DNA of 17,521 nucleotides from CAYLSV01 sp964386435 (GCA_964386435.1 CAYLSV010000073.1:1-17521), one strand, 5' to 3'. Numbered from the stretch's first letter, positions 1 to 9,276 are shown. Numbers and translations are program-made. The notes: generated by a model not told the origin, from the letters alone.

Positions 1-1
1 G

Positions 2-1594
2 TGGGAGGGCAAGCGGGTGCTGCTGCACTTCGGCGGCGTCGATGACGACGTGACCGTGTGGTGCGACGGCCGCGAGGTCGCCCGCCACCGCGGCGGCGCG
101 ATCGGCTTCGGCTGCGACCTCGGCGAAGTGGCCGGGCGGACCGTGACGCTGATTATTCGCTGCCGCGACTTCCACGATGGGCCCAAACCCAAGGGAAAAC
201 AGGTCGATTTCTACGCCAATCGCGGTTGCCACTACACGCGGACGACCGGGATCTGGCAAACCGTGTGGCTCGAGCCGGTGCCGACGGTGGCTTTTCGGCG
301 GCCGCGGGTCACGCCGGACGTGGCGGGNNNNNNNNNNCGCTTCCGCCTGACGCTGCCGATCAGCGCCGGCGGGCCGGGCCCGCACCGGGCGGGGTTGCGG
401 GTCCGGGCGACGCTGCACCCGACGATGGACCCGGCCGACGCCGAACCCATGGCCACCGCGGAAGCGAAAATCGAGGACTTTTCGCCCATGCTCGACCTCG
501 CCATCCCCGGCGAGCCGCGGCTTTGGTCGATTGATGATCCGCACCTTTACGGCATCCGTTTGCAACTGCTCGACGCCGGCGGCGAGGTGATCGACGACGC
601 CACCACCTACGCCGGCCTTCGGTCGGTGACGATGGACGGTCACGCGATCCAGCTCAACGGCCGGGCCGTCTTTCAGCGGCTCGTGCTTGATCAGGGCTAC
701 TACCCCGACGGAATCCTCACCGCCCCGAACGACGCGGCGCTGGTGCGCGATATCGAGCTGTCGATGGCCGCCGGCTTCAACGGGGCCCGGCTGCACCAAA
801 AGGTGTTCGAGGAGCGCTTCCTTTTCCACGCCGACCGGCTGGGCTATCTGTGCTGGGGCGAGTTCCCCGACTGGGGCAGCTTCCGCGAGGGCCGCAACGA
901 GCCGGGGCCGACGTACATCACGCAGTGGCTGCAGTGCGTCGAGCGCGACTTCAACCACCCGTCGATCGTCGGCTGGTGCCCGATCAACGAGCAACGCCAG
1001 CCACCCGTCGACAAGATCACGGCCCTCGACGACGTGATCCTCGGCATGTTCCTGGCGACGAAGGCGATGGACCCGACCCGCCCGGTCCTCGACGCCAGCG
1101 GCTGGGTCCACCGGGTGGCCGACACCGACGTGTACGACAGCCACGATTACGACCAGGACCTGGAGAGTTTGGCCAAAAGGCATGCCGGTCTCGCCGAGGG
1201 CAAGCCGCTGGTGAACGACGATATTGCCGGCGGAGCGGGGGCCAATCTGCCCTATGCCGGGCAGCCTTACTTCGTCAGCGAGTTCGGCGGTATTTGGTGG
1301 AACCCGGAAGAGGCCGCCGAAGGCCTAGACACGTCGTGGGGCTACGGCGCCCGCCCCAAAACCGAGGCCGAGTTCATTGAACGCTTCGAGGGGTTGTGCC
1401 GCGTGCTGCGAAAGGACAGCAGCATGTTCGGCTACTGCTACACGCAGTTGACCGACGTTTTTCAGGAACAGAACGGCATCTACCGCTTCGACCGCAGCAC
1501 AAAGGTCGCGGCCGAGGGCATGGACCGCATCCGCGTCGCCCAGACACAACCCGCCGCCATCGAGTCCGCCGGCTCGCCGGGCCGCGGGGCATAG
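2..1594 (+). CDS. Glycoside hydrolase family 2 beta-glycosidase, 5'-truncated
   Basis: A retaining beta-glycosidase of the GH2 clan, of the beta-galactosidase/beta-glucuronidase type; the exact sugar cannot be told. The frame is open from base 2 and the protein begins inside the N-terminal jelly-roll sugar-binding domain (WEGKRVLLHFGGVDD), so the true start lies left of the window. Next come the conserved GKQ stretch and TGIWQTVWLE, then the immunoglobulin-like sandwich, then the TIM barrel. The acid/base Glu is in the PINEQRQP motif (codon 989-991) and the nucleophile Glu is in FVSEFGGIW (codon 1280-1282). The C-terminal YTQLTDVFQEQNG block is typical of the family. A ten-N gap sits at 328-337, but the frame and family alignment continue past it, so the gap length is about right. 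It leads a tightly packed operon with the GH92 and GH78 genes. Localisation is unknown because the N-terminus is missing. Confidence 0.93.
   Translation, partial: WEGKRVLLHFGGVDDDVTVWCDGREVARHRGGAIGFGCDLGEVAGRTVTLIIRCRDFHDGPKPKGKQVDFYANRGCHYTRTTGIWQTVWLEPVPTVAFRRPRVTPDVAXXXXRFRLTLPISAGGPGPHRAGLRVRATLHPTMDPADAEPMATAEAKIEDFSPMLDLAIPGEPRLWSIDDPHLYGIRLQLLDAGGEVIDDATTYAGLRSVTMDGHAIQLNGRAVFQRLVLDQGYYPDGILTAPNDAALVRDIELSMAAGFNGARLHQKVFEERFLFHADRLGYLCWGEFPDWGSFREGRNEPGPTYITQWLQCVERDFNHPSIVGWCPINEQRQPPVDKITALDDVILGMFLATKAMDPTRPVLDASGWVHRVADTDVYDSHDYDQDLESLAKRHAGLAEGKPLVNDDIAGGAGANLPYAGQPYFVSEFGGIWWNPEEAAEGLDTSWGYGARPKTEAEFIERFEGLCRVLRKDSSMFGYCYTQLTDVFQEQNGIYRFDRSTKVAAEGMDRIRVAQTQPAAIESAGSPGRGA
328..337. 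other. Assembly gap (10 N)
   Basis: Ten undetermined bases lie inside the GH2 gene, between its sugar-binding domain and the following sandwich domain. Reading continues in the same frame on both sides, so the true gap is probably 10 nt or differs from that by a multiple of three. Confidence 0.98.
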
Positions 1595-1595
1595 G

Positions 1596-3602
1596 GTGGG
1601 CACAGTGTCTCCCATCGACCTCGTCAACCCGCTGTGTGGCACCGACTCGGAGTTGAGCTTCTCGACCGGCCTCATCTACCCGGCCGTCGGCGTGCCCGGC
1701 GGCATGACCTACTTCGCTCCGCGGAATCGGTCCGGCGGGCAAGTGTTCTCCCGCCGGCGGTCGTGGCCGGTGAACGAGTTTGGCGGCTTCACGGCCACGC
1801 ACGCCCCCTCGCCGTGGATGGGCGACTTCGCCAGCTTCACGATCATGCCCGGCTACGGCCGCACCGCCGGGCCGGCCGCTTACCGCCTGGCCGACGAACA
1901 CGCCGCGCCCGAGCGGTTCGCCGTCAAGCTGACCAACGGCATCGACGCCGCCCTCACCGCCACGACCAGGTGTGGCGTGATGCGGTTCGACTTCCCCAAC
2001 GGCGTCGAGCCGCACGTGGTGTTGCGGCTGAGTTGCGCCCAATGCACCGCCCGCCAAGTCGGCAGCCACGAGGTCGAGGGCATCGCCGCCGACGGCAAGG
2101 ATTTGGTGGACGGCTTCGCGGGGCGGTACGTGCTGCGGTTCAACCAACCCATCGTCGCCGCCGAGCCGGGCAATGGCACGCTGACCCTCCGCTTCGCCGG
2201 GCACAGTGGGCCGCTCCGGGTGGTGGCCGCGACGAGCTTCATTGACCACGACCAAGCCCGGCTGAACGCCGACCGCGAGGTGGGCGATCACGATTTGGAG
2301 CAAGTCGCCGCCGGCACGCGGGCGGTTTGGGAAACCGAGTTGCAGCGCGTCCAGATCACCGGCGGAACGGCCGACCAGCGCCGCACGTTCTACACCTGCC
2401 TGTGGCGGGCGCTGCTGTTCCCGACCACGCTCACCGAACCCGACGCCGACGGCACTGACCGCCACCGCAGCCCGTACACCGGCCGCGTCGAGTTGGGCCA
2501 TCTTGTGACGAACAACGGCTTTTGGGACACCAGCCGCACCGTTTATCCGCTGCTGTCGCTCGTGTACCGCCGGCGGTACGGCCGGGTCGTCGACGGCTTC
2601 CTGACGGCGTTCCGGCAAAGCGGGTGGATGCCCCAGTGGGCCAGCCCCGGCCATCGGTCGTGCATGGTCGGCACGCACTCGGCGGCCGTGTTTGCCGACG
2701 CGATCAACAAGGGCATCGACGGCTTTGATGAGCGCGACGCATGGGCATCGATGCTCCGCGACGCCATCGAGCCCGGCGACCCCGAGGGCCGGTTCGGCCG
2801 ACAGCAGTTGGCCGACTACCACCGCCTCGGTTACTGCCCCGAGGTGCCGGGCCAACTCGACAGCGTCTGCCGCACGCTCGATTACGCGCACAACGATTGG
2901 TGCTGCGCCGAAGTGGCCCAAATGCTAGGCGAAACGCAACACGTCGAGACGTTTCGACAACGGGCCGGCAACTGGCGCAACGCGTTCGACGTCGAGACCA
3001 AGTTCTTCCGCCCACGCACAATCGAGGGCGGGTGGGCGCAACCGTTCGAGCCGGTCCGCTGGGGCGGGCCTTACCGCGAGGGCGGGCCGTGGCAGTATCG
3101 CTTCGCCGTGCCGCACGACCCGGCGGGCTTGGCCGCGGCAATGGGCGGTCCGGACGCGTTGGCGGCGGCGTTGCAGGAGATGGTCGAGACGCCGCCGAGT
3201 TTCCGCGACGGCACGTACGGCCGGGAGATCCACGAGATGACCGAACTCGCCGCAGGGCCGATGGGGCAGTACGCCCACAGCAACCAGCCGGTCCACGGCG
3301 CACTGTGGACCGCCGCCCACGCCGGTCGCGGCGACATCACCGATCGCCTGGTCCGCCGCGTGCTGAGCGAGTGCTACTCGCCCGACGCCTACGCCGGCGA
3401 CGAGGACAATGGCGAGATGAGCGCGTGGTTCATCCTGGCAAGCATCGGTCTGTTCCCGCACTGCCCCGGCGCGGCCAGCTACACCACCACCGCCCCGCTG
3501 TTCGACACGGTCGAACTCCATGGCGACGACGGCCACGTCATCCGCCTGGGCAAGGACCGGCCGACGCGCACCGTCCACCACGCGGACCTGATGCATGGCT
3601 GA
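1596..3602 (+). CDS. GH92 family alpha-mannosidase-like protein
   Basis: A 668-aa GH92 protein. The family contains calcium-dependent, inverting exo-alpha-mannosidases. Family landmarks in order are VNPLCGT (about residue 9), the G-x-P-GGM block (about 35), MVGTHSAAVFADA, LDYAHNDW, EGGPWQYRFAVPHD (Glu495), HSNQPVHG (Gln564) and GDEDNGEMSAW (Asp602, Asp604). By spacing, Glu495 should be the catalytic acid and the two Asp the base pair. Position 564 carries Gln where most family members I recall have Glu in N-E-P-x-H-H. The start is GTG at 1596, one base after the GH2 stop; GTG at 1605 is also possible. No signal peptide is visible, so it is probably cytoplasmic. At 668 aa it is slightly short for the family. 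The 3' end overlaps the rhamnosidase gene by 8 nt, implying translational coupling. Family assignment is firm; the substrate is inferred. Confidence 0.9.
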   Translation: MGTVSPIDLVNPLCGTDSELSFSTGLIYPAVGVPGGMTYFAPRNRSGGQVFSRRRSWPVNEFGGFTATHAPSPWMGDFASFTIMPGYGRTAGPAAYRLADEHAAPERFAVKLTNGIDAALTATTRCGVMRFDFPNGVEPHVVLRLSCAQCTARQVGSHEVEGIAADGKDLVDGFAGRYVLRFNQPIVAAEPGNGTLTLRFAGHSGPLRVVAATSFIDHDQARLNADREVGDHDLEQVAAGTRAVWETELQRVQITGGTADQRRTFYTCLWRALLFPTTLTEPDADGTDRHRSPYTGRVELGHLVTNNGFWDTSRTVYPLLSLVYRRRYGRVVDGFLTAFRQSGWMPQWASPGHRSCMVGTHSAAVFADAINKGIDGFDERDAWASMLRDAIEPGDPEGRFGRQQLADYHRLGYCPEVPGQLDSVCRTLDYAHNDWCCAEVAQMLGETQHVETFRQRAGNWRNAFDVETKFFRPRTIEGGWAQPFEPVRWGGPYREGGPWQYRFAVPHDPAGLAAAMGGPDALAAALQEMVETPPSFRDGTYGREIHEMTELAAGPMGQYAHSNQPVHGALWTAAHAGRGDITDRLVRRVLSECYSPDAYAGDEDNGEMSAWFILASIGLFPHCPGAASYTTTAPLFDTVELHGDDGHVIRLGKDRPTRTVHHADLMHG

Positions 3603-6198
3603 CCCGACCCTGGCCAACCTCGATTGGTCGGCCAAGCCGATCGGGCCGTCACAGAACTTGAAGCTCGGCGAGCCGATCGCGTTCGACGGCACTAACCGCG
3701 TCGAGGCCGCCGGGCCCCATGCCACGCTGTGCCTGGATCAGACGCTGGATGTCGGTTTTCCCCAGAGTTTCGGCTGGATCATCGTCGAACCGGCCGAGGC
3801 GACGCTTCGGGTAAACGGCGAGGCGGTGGCGTTCGGCGAGGTCGAGGGGCGGCCGGGCGTGGCACACGTCTGGGAGCCGCTGCGGGCGGGGGCGAATCGG
3901 TTGGAGCTGCGTGTGCCAACCGGCGTGCCGCTGCGGATCGCGACGCAATTCTCCGACGGCGGGCGCGAGGTGGCCGCACCGAGATGGTCGCCGGGCAGCG
4001 GGCGGCTGGTGCGGCTTGATGCGACGCGGTCGGGTCCGCTGCTCGATCGACCGCGGCGGAGCGTGGAGCTTCGGCGGGTGCTGCCAGCGCAGGACGTGCA
4101 GCGGGCGACGCTCACCCTGATCGGGCCGGCGCTGCGCGAGACGATGATCAATGGCCGCCGCGTGGGCAGCGACTTGTTCGAGCCCGGCTGGACCGACTAC
4201 CGCCGGCGGCTCGTCCGCTGCGAGCACGATGTGACCGCTTTGCTCGACGGCGGCGAGATCGACTGGCGGATCACCCTCGCCAACGGCTGGTTCACCGGCG
4301 GCCTGGGCCCGCAGCGGCGCGGCCGGTTCGCCGACGCGGTGACGCCGCTGTGGGTCGCGGCGGAGCTGACGTTGCACCACGCCGACAACTTAACGACGAC
4401 GCACGCCACCGACGAACTCTGGCAATGGCGGCCCTCGGCGACGCACTTCGACACGCTCTACGACGGCGAGACCCGCGGCCTGGTTGCCGACCATTGGCAA
4501 GCGGTGGCCGTGCTGCCCTCGCCGGACGTCGCGGTCGGCGAGCGGCTCGGGCCACCGGTGCGGGCGCTCGAGTCGATCGAGCCCGTGACTGTGCGGCGGC
4601 TGCCCGGCGGCGACGTGCTGTACGACTTCGGCCGCAACCACAGTGGCGTCTGCCACGTCCCCGTCGCCAAGCTGCCCGCCGGCACCCGCCTGCAACTGCA
4701 ACACGCTGAGGTGCTTGACGCCGACGGCGAGCTGGCGACGCGCTTCCTCCGAACCGCGCGGGCGACGGACCAGATCATGCTCGACGGCGAGACGAATTGG
4801 ACGCCTCGCTTCACATACCATGGCTACCAGTTCGTCCAACTCACCGGCCTGCCGCCGGACGCCGAGCCGCCGCGGATCGTCAGCCGAATGGTTGGGGCCG
4901 ACGTCGCCGACGCCGGGTCGTTCCGTTGCCAAGACGATCGGCTGAACGCCATCGACACGGCCGTCCGACGGACGATTCAGGCGAATCTGCACAGCGTGAT
5001 CACGGACTGCCCGCAGCGCGACGAGCGGCTCGGCTGGACCGGCGACGTCACGATCATCGCCGACACCGCCCCGCTCTACTTTGATTTGCACGGCATATAC
5101 CGCAAAACGCTGCGCGACCTCATCGACGCCCAGGAGCCGGACGGGGCCGTGCCGTTCATCGTGCCGAACACGGTGGTGCGCGGGACGTCGATGGCGTGGA
5201 GCGACCTGATCACCGTGCTGCCGCTGGCATTGTGGGATCAGTACGCCGACCGCGACGCGCTACGCGAGGCGTGGCCGGCGGCGAAGCGATGGCTGGGGTT
5301 CGTCGAGCGGCACACGAACGCGGCGGGCCGGTGCGGGCTGACGAGCTTCGGCGACTGGGTGCCAATCGAGCCGACGCCCGAGGCGGTGGTGGTGCAGGCG
5401 TGGGCGAGCTGGACCGCCCGGCTCGGCGGCCGCATCGCCCGGCTGCTCAATCACACCGACGACGCCCGCCGATTCGATGCCCAGGCCGACGCGCGGGCGG
5501 CCGCGTTTCACGCGCTGTTCTTCGACGCCCAGGCGCGGCGTTACGCGCCGGACACGCAGACGGCCCAGCTCCTGCCGCTGGCGTTTGACCTCGTGCCGCC
5601 GGCGCACGTTGCCGACGTGCGGGCGGCGCTGGTTGACAACGTCGAGGCCCGCGGCAAAAAGCCGACCGTCGGGTTCCTCGGCGCGCCGCACCTCTTGCCG
5701 CAACTGGCCGCCGCGAATCGGGCCGACCTCGCGCTGGGCCTGCTCACCACGAGCGAGCCGCCGAGCCTCGGGTACATGCTCGCCCAGGGTGCGACGACAA
5801 TATGGGAGCGGTGGGATTCGGACACCGCCCCGCCCGACATGAACTCGCGGAACCATTTCGCCTTCGGATCGCTCGCCCGCTGGCTGCACGAGGATTACTC
5901 CGGCCTTCGCCATTGCCGCGACGATTCGGGGGCGGATCGGGTTCGCCTGTCGCCCTCGCCGTGCGTGGGCGACCTTGACATCACGATCACCCGCGCCACG
6001 CCTGCCGGCCGACTGACCGTGTGCCAGACGCGGGCTGCCGATGTCGGCGGACTCCGCGGCGACGTGCCCGATGGCGTCGACGTCGAGCTCCACCTGCCAA
6101 ACCACGACCTGCTGTTCGAACACAACCTCACGCCAATCGGTCGCGGCAAGTGGCGGGCGGCGGGCACGTTCAACGCCCAATTCAAGCTGCGTCCGTGA
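3595..6198 (+). CDS. Alpha-L-rhamnosidase, glycoside hydrolase family 78
   Basis: An 867-aa inverting alpha-L-rhamnosidase that would remove terminal rhamnose from glycans or glycosides. Residues 1 to about 140 form an extra beta-sandwich. The rhamnosidase N domain follows, with the INGRRVGSDLFEPGWTDYRR signature near residue 196. Next is a concanavalin-like domain (YDFGRNHSGV, TYHGYQFVQL) and then the (alpha/alpha)6 catalytic barrel. The barrel carries DCPQRDERLGWTGD (Asp471 to Asp484), the acidic cluster that holds the general acid, and GATTIWERW with Glu738 as the likely general base, followed by SRNHFAFGS. A small C-terminal beta domain ends the protein. The length is normal for GH78. ATG at 3595 lies inside the 3' end of the GH92 gene (8-nt overlap). 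There is no signal peptide, so the enzyme probably acts on imported oligosaccharides alongside the two upstream hydrolases. Confidence 0.95.
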   Translation: MADPTLANLDWSAKPIGPSQNLKLGEPIAFDGTNRVEAAGPHATLCLDQTLDVGFPQSFGWIIVEPAEATLRVNGEAVAFGEVEGRPGVAHVWEPLRAGANRLELRVPTGVPLRIATQFSDGGREVAAPRWSPGSGRLVRLDATRSGPLLDRPRRSVELRRVLPAQDVQRATLTLIGPALRETMINGRRVGSDLFEPGWTDYRRRLVRCEHDVTALLDGGEIDWRITLANGWFTGGLGPQRRGRFADAVTPLWVAAELTLHHADNLTTTHATDELWQWRPSATHFDTLYDGETRGLVADHWQAVAVLPSPDVAVGERLGPPVRALESIEPVTVRRLPGGDVLYDFGRNHSGVCHVPVAKLPAGTRLQLQHAEVLDADGELATRFLRTARATDQIMLDGETNWTPRFTYHGYQFVQLTGLPPDAEPPRIVSRMVGADVADAGSFRCQDDRLNAIDTAVRRTIQANLHSVITDCPQRDERLGWTGDVTIIADTAPLYFDLHGIYRKTLRDLIDAQEPDGAVPFIVPNTVVRGTSMAWSDLITVLPLALWDQYADRDALREAWPAAKRWLGFVERHTNAAGRCGLTSFGDWVPIEPTPEAVVVQAWASWTARLGGRIARLLNHTDDARRFDAQADARAAAFHALFFDAQARRYAPDTQTAQLLPLAFDLVPPAHVADVRAALVDNVEARGKKPTVGFLGAPHLLPQLAAANRADLALGLLTTSEPPSLGYMLAQGATTIWERWDSDTAPPDMNSRNHFAFGSLARWLHEDYSGLRHCRDDSGADRVRLSPSPCVGDLDITITRATPAGRLTVCQTRAADVGGLRGDVPDGVDVELHLPNHDLLFEHNLTPIGRGKWRAAGTFNAQFKLRP

Positions 6199-6210
6199 CG
6201 CAGGTCGACG

Positions 6211-6216
6211 TAGGCT
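6211..6216 (+). promoter_or_regulatory. Possible -10 box upstream of kdgK
   Basis: TAGGCT fits a TAnnnT box and shares the 8-mer CGTAGGCT with the box before the MscS gene at 11106-11113. It would give the kinase its own promoter with a leader of about 30 nt. No good -35 is visible, and the gene may simply be read from the upstream operon. Confidence 0.2.
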
Positions 6217-6253
6217 GTGGGCGAGCGGGCGCGCCTGCGGGAAGAAGCAGATT

Positions 6254-7273
6254 ATGAGCAACCAAGTCATCACCTTCGGCGAGATCATGATGCGTTTGTC
6301 GACGCCCGGCCACGCCCGGTTCGGGCAGGCGTCGCATTTGGATGTCACCTTCGGCGGCGGCGAAGCAAACGTCGCTTCGAGCTTGGCGCTGTGCGGCGTC
6401 GACGCAGGCTTCGTCACCCGGCTGCCGACCAACGCATGGGGCGACCGCACGGTGGCGAGCTTACGTGGGCTGGGCGTCGATACGAGCCGCATCGTCCGTG
6501 GCGACGGGCGGATGGGCGTCTACTTCGTCGAGGCGGGCGCCGGGCCGCGGGCGAGCCAGGTGATTTACGACCGGGCTGACAGCGCGATCGCGCGGATCCG
6601 GCCCGGCGAAATCGACTGGCCGGCGGCGTTTGACGGCGTGCAATGGTTTCACTGGACCGGCATCACCCCGGCTTTGGGCGAGGCGTGCATCGTCGAAACC
6701 CGCGCCGCCTGCGAGGCCGCCAAGGCGGCGGGCTGCACCGTCAGCGTCGACCTGAACTACCGCAAAAAGCTGTGGACCACCGATCAAGCCCAAGCGACAA
6801 TGACGGCGTTGATGCCGTTCGTCGACGTGTGCATTGCGAACGAGGAGGACGCCGAGAGCGTCTTTGCGATCAAGGGGGCCGATGTCGAGACGGGACAGAT
6901 CGACCGCGACCGGTACGTCGACGTTGCCCGGCAACTGACGGAAAAGTTCGACTTCAAGCAGGTGGCCATCACGCTGCGCGAAAGTATGAGCGCCAGCCGC
7001 AACGGCTGGTCGGCGATGCTGTACGACGGCGGCGAGGCGGCGTTCAGCAAGCGGTACGACATCGACATCGTCGACCGCGTCGGCGGCGGCGACAGCTTCG
7101 CCGCCGGCCTTATCTACAGCCAACTCCACGACATGCCACCGCAGCAGGCGGTCGATTGGGCGGTGGCGGCCAGCGCGCTCAAGCACACGATTCCCGGCGA
7201 TGTCAACCTCGTGGGCGTCGACGAGATCCAGCGCCTCGCCGGCGGCGATGCCAGCGGCCGCGTGCAGCGTTGA
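6254..7273 (+). CDS. kdgK: PfkB-family sugar kinase, probable 2-keto-3-deoxygluconate kinase
   Basis: A 339-aa ribokinase/PfkB-fold kinase. It most resembles 2-keto-3-deoxygluconate (KDG) kinase, which makes KDG-6-phosphate from KDG, an intermediate of hexuronate catabolism. The N-terminal PfkB signature GGGEANVA is at residues 34-41, and the C-terminal DRVGGGDSFAAG motif holds the catalytic base Asp280 with its anion-hole glycines. The VSVDLNYRKKLW segment is characteristic of KdgK-like kinases. ATG at 6254 is chosen because an upstream GAAGAAG can act as ribosome binding site and the protein begins directly with the first strand (VITFGEIMMRLS). It lies 55 nt after the rhamnosidase and is probably part of the same operon. 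It suggests that the degraded glycan yields uronic acids or another 2-keto-3-deoxy acid. A fructokinase-like specificity cannot be excluded from sequence alone. Confidence 0.85.
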   Translation: MSNQVITFGEIMMRLSTPGHARFGQASHLDVTFGGGEANVASSLALCGVDAGFVTRLPTNAWGDRTVASLRGLGVDTSRIVRGDGRMGVYFVEAGAGPRASQVIYDRADSAIARIRPGEIDWPAAFDGVQWFHWTGITPALGEACIVETRAACEAAKAAGCTVSVDLNYRKKLWTTDQAQATMTALMPFVDVCIANEEDAESVFAIKGADVETGQIDRDRYVDVARQLTEKFDFKQVAITLRESMSASRNGWSAMLYDGGEAAFSKRYDIDIVDRVGGGDSFAAGLIYSQLHDMPPQQAVDWAVAASALKHTIPGDVNLVGVDEIQRLAGGDASGRVQR

Positions 7274-7293
7274 CGTGGTCGGGGCGTGGCGGG

Positions 7294-9234
7294 TCACGCC
7301 GGCAGTTCGATGAACCGATGGCCCGCCACGGCGACGTCGTTCAGCACGTGCGGCTCGCGATCAGGCAGCTTCACGCGGACGCGCGGGACAACGATCGGCA
7401 CCACCGACTCGATAATGTCGAACGGTTGGGCGTAGCCGGGGCCGCCGGCGGCGCGGCGGGCGGGCGGATAATAGAGCAGGCTCAGCACGTGGCCGCCGTC
7501 GGGGCACGCGAGGAGGCGGGCCTCCAACGTACTCGGGCCGCCGTCGATGGTGAGGATCGGGTCGGTTGAGGCCAGCGCCTGGCGGACCAGATCCAGGCAC
7601 GGCGTGTGTGCGTAACGGTGCCACTGCTCGAAGACACGGTGGGCGAGGTACGTGCACCGGCCGCGGCGAACGGCGGCGGGTTGGTACGGCTGCTCGGCGG
7701 CCGGGGCGTGGCGGTGGCCGAAGTAGTGCCGCCAGGTGCGATCGGCCAGCGGCGGCAAGGCGTCGGCGACCACCTCGGTATCGTCGGCGACTTCGGCGAT
7801 CGGCGTCGCCCCCTCGTACATCACCTCCGTTCGCCCGCCGATCGGGCGGACGTAGTCCAGGGGCCGGGCCTCGCCGCCGAGGGTGACGCCGGCGAGTGCC
7901 GCCGCCGCCCCGCAGTGGCCGCTCATCACGACGGTGCCGCCGGCGTCGTGGTACGCGCGGAGCTTCGCAGCCAACGCCGCGTCGGCCGGCACGCGGTCCG
8001 GCAGCACCACGGCCGCGTACCCGCCGAACTCGTCGCTCGGCGTGATCCGGTCGGCGTGGCGGTGCAGCGTTGTCAGCAGCGCCACCGCGCCGGTGTCGGC
8101 CTCGCCCACCTTGCCGCCCATCGCCCCTTCGCCCGTCTCGGCGTCGAACGCCTCAGGCGTGAGGATCGCCACCTCGCGGACCAACCGCCCGCCGGCGACG
8201 ATCGGCTCGACGTCCTTCAGCTTGTCAAACGCCCCGCCGATCAACTCGTATGTCGCCGAATCGAGTCGGCCCGAAGGGTGAAGCTGGTCGCCCACGCTCA
8301 CGCCGGCCGCGCCCTCGGCCATGGCGCGGAGGCACTCGTACTCCAGCGCGGCCGGCCGGCGGTAGCTGCCGAAGTCGCCCCAGCTGGTGTGGAACCGCCC
8401 GGTCATCGCCAGGCTCGGCTTGTCGGTGGTGCGGGCGTAGGCGTGAGCGGTCGGGAAGTGGCCGTAGCCCCACGCCCCGCCGGGCAGGCTTTCGACTTCG
8501 TGATGCGTGATCGCTCCCGCCGATGCCGCGTCGGCTGGGCCGACGTGGCCGGCGTTGTAGAAGATCGTTTTGTCGTCCGTCCACTGCGGCAGCGACCGGC
8601 AGAACACGCTCATCTCCTGCTTCCAATCGTCGTACACCCGCACCGCAAACCGCCCCCGCCCCGCCGGGTCGGCCGGGTCGACGCCGGCCTCGTCCATGGC
8701 CGCCCGCCAGTGCGGGGCCAGCGACGATCGCGGCTGCACAATGTCGAAGAACAGCCCGTCGATGGCCGGCACGAGCTCGAGCAAATCGGCCACGTGCTGC
8801 TTCAAGAACGCCCGGTAGCCGGGGTGGAAGACGTCGAGAAACGCGTAAAACCCCGGCTCCAGCGGCCGCCCGCCGGGTCCGGTCGGGCCGCCGTTTTCAC
8901 CGGTCAGCACCCACTCGGGGTGGTCCTGCGCCTGCCGCTGGTCCCACTGCACCGTCGTGTACGCCGGCACCCGGATGCCCCGCGCGTGACACGCCTCGAC
9001 CTGCGGCCCCAGCAAATCAGGCACCGCGAGGTTCGGATGCACCAGCTCCGGGTTCGCCCGGCTCGGGTAGTAACACAGCCCGTGATGGCAGCGGGCGAAG
9101 CAGGTGATGCTGGTCACGCCCGCATTCGCCAGCGTGGCGGCGAAGGCGTCGGCGTCGAAATCGGCCCCCACCCCCTCAGCCCATGCCGGCGTGTGAAAAT
9201 CGAGGTGGACCTGCCGCGGGGAGAGCGTGCGCAT
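7294..9234 (-). CDS. GHL6-type putative glycoside hydrolase with beta-galactosidase trimerisation-like domain
   Basis: A 646-aa protein. The N-terminal TIM-barrel region matches the 'hypothetical glycosyl hydrolase 6' (GHL6) pattern as I recall it: VHLDFHTPAW, TSITCFARCHHGLCYYP, and EACHARGIRVPAYTTVQWD. A glutamine-amidotransferase-like fold follows around residues 430-520 (YAAVVLPDRVP, RAYHDAGGTVVMSGHCG), as in the trimerisation domain of GH42 galactosidases, then a C-terminal beta domain. The reaction is not established for the family; fucosidase- or galactosidase-like activity is possible. ATG at 9234 is preferred; an in-frame TTG at 9240 would add two residues. There is no signal peptide and no clear Shine-Dalgarno. 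It converges on kdgK with only 20 nt between stops and no visible terminator. The winged-helix regulator lies 42 nt upstream in the same direction, so the two are probably co-transcribed or co-regulated. Confidence 0.8.
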   Translation of the reverse strand: MRTLSPRQVHLDFHTPAWAEGVGADFDADAFAATLANAGVTSITCFARCHHGLCYYPSRANPELVHPNLAVPDLLGPQVEACHARGIRVPAYTTVQWDQRQAQDHPEWVLTGENGGPTGPGGRPLEPGFYAFLDVFHPGYRAFLKQHVADLLELVPAIDGLFFDIVQPRSSLAPHWRAAMDEAGVDPADPAGRGRFAVRVYDDWKQEMSVFCRSLPQWTDDKTIFYNAGHVGPADAASAGAITHHEVESLPGGAWGYGHFPTAHAYARTTDKPSLAMTGRFHTSWGDFGSYRRPAALEYECLRAMAEGAAGVSVGDQLHPSGRLDSATYELIGGAFDKLKDVEPIVAGGRLVREVAILTPEAFDAETGEGAMGGKVGEADTGAVALLTTLHRHADRITPSDEFGGYAAVVLPDRVPADAALAAKLRAYHDAGGTVVMSGHCGAAAALAGVTLGGEARPLDYVRPIGGRTEVMYEGATPIAEVADDTEVVADALPPLADRTWRHYFGHRHAPAAEQPYQPAAVRRGRCTYLAHRVFEQWHRYAHTPCLDLVRQALASTDPILTIDGGPSTLEARLLACPDGGHVLSLLYYPPARRAAGGPGYAQPFDIIESVVPIVVPRVRVKLPDREPHVLNDVAVAGHRFIELPA

Positions 9235-9240
9235 GCCCAA

Positions 9241-9246
9241 CTTGTA
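9241..9246 (-). promoter_or_regulatory. Weak possible -10-like box before the GHL6 gene
   Basis: TACAAG on the minus strand ends 6 nt before the ATG at 9234. It matches the spacing of boxes at other genes here but lacks the final T of TAnnnT, so it is only suggestive. Confidence 0.15.
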
Positions 9247-9276
9247 CGCGACCCCGGTTCAGAAGCGAGAGCCGTG

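Noticed and set aside
1374..2921. Long minus-strand open frame opposite the GH92 gene.
   Set aside because: It is a GC-driven shadow; the plus strand encodes clear GH2 and GH92 motifs over the same bases.
3285..3287. Idea that the GH92 enzyme lacks its catalytic acid, like the Gln-acid mannose-phosphate uncapping GH92.
   Set aside because: The Gln is in the HSNQPVHG motif. By spacing, the catalytic acid corresponds to Glu495 in REGGPWQY, which is present, so the substitution affects a different site.
6041..6253. Upstream extension of the kdgK reading frame by 71 codons.
   Set aside because: It overlaps the conserved C-terminal region of the rhamnosidase in another frame, and PfkB kinases begin right at the VITFGEIMMRLS strand.
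5260..6492. Long minus-strand open frame opposite GH78 and kdgK.
   Set aside because: It runs across the boundary of two well-supported plus-strand genes and has no recognisable domain.
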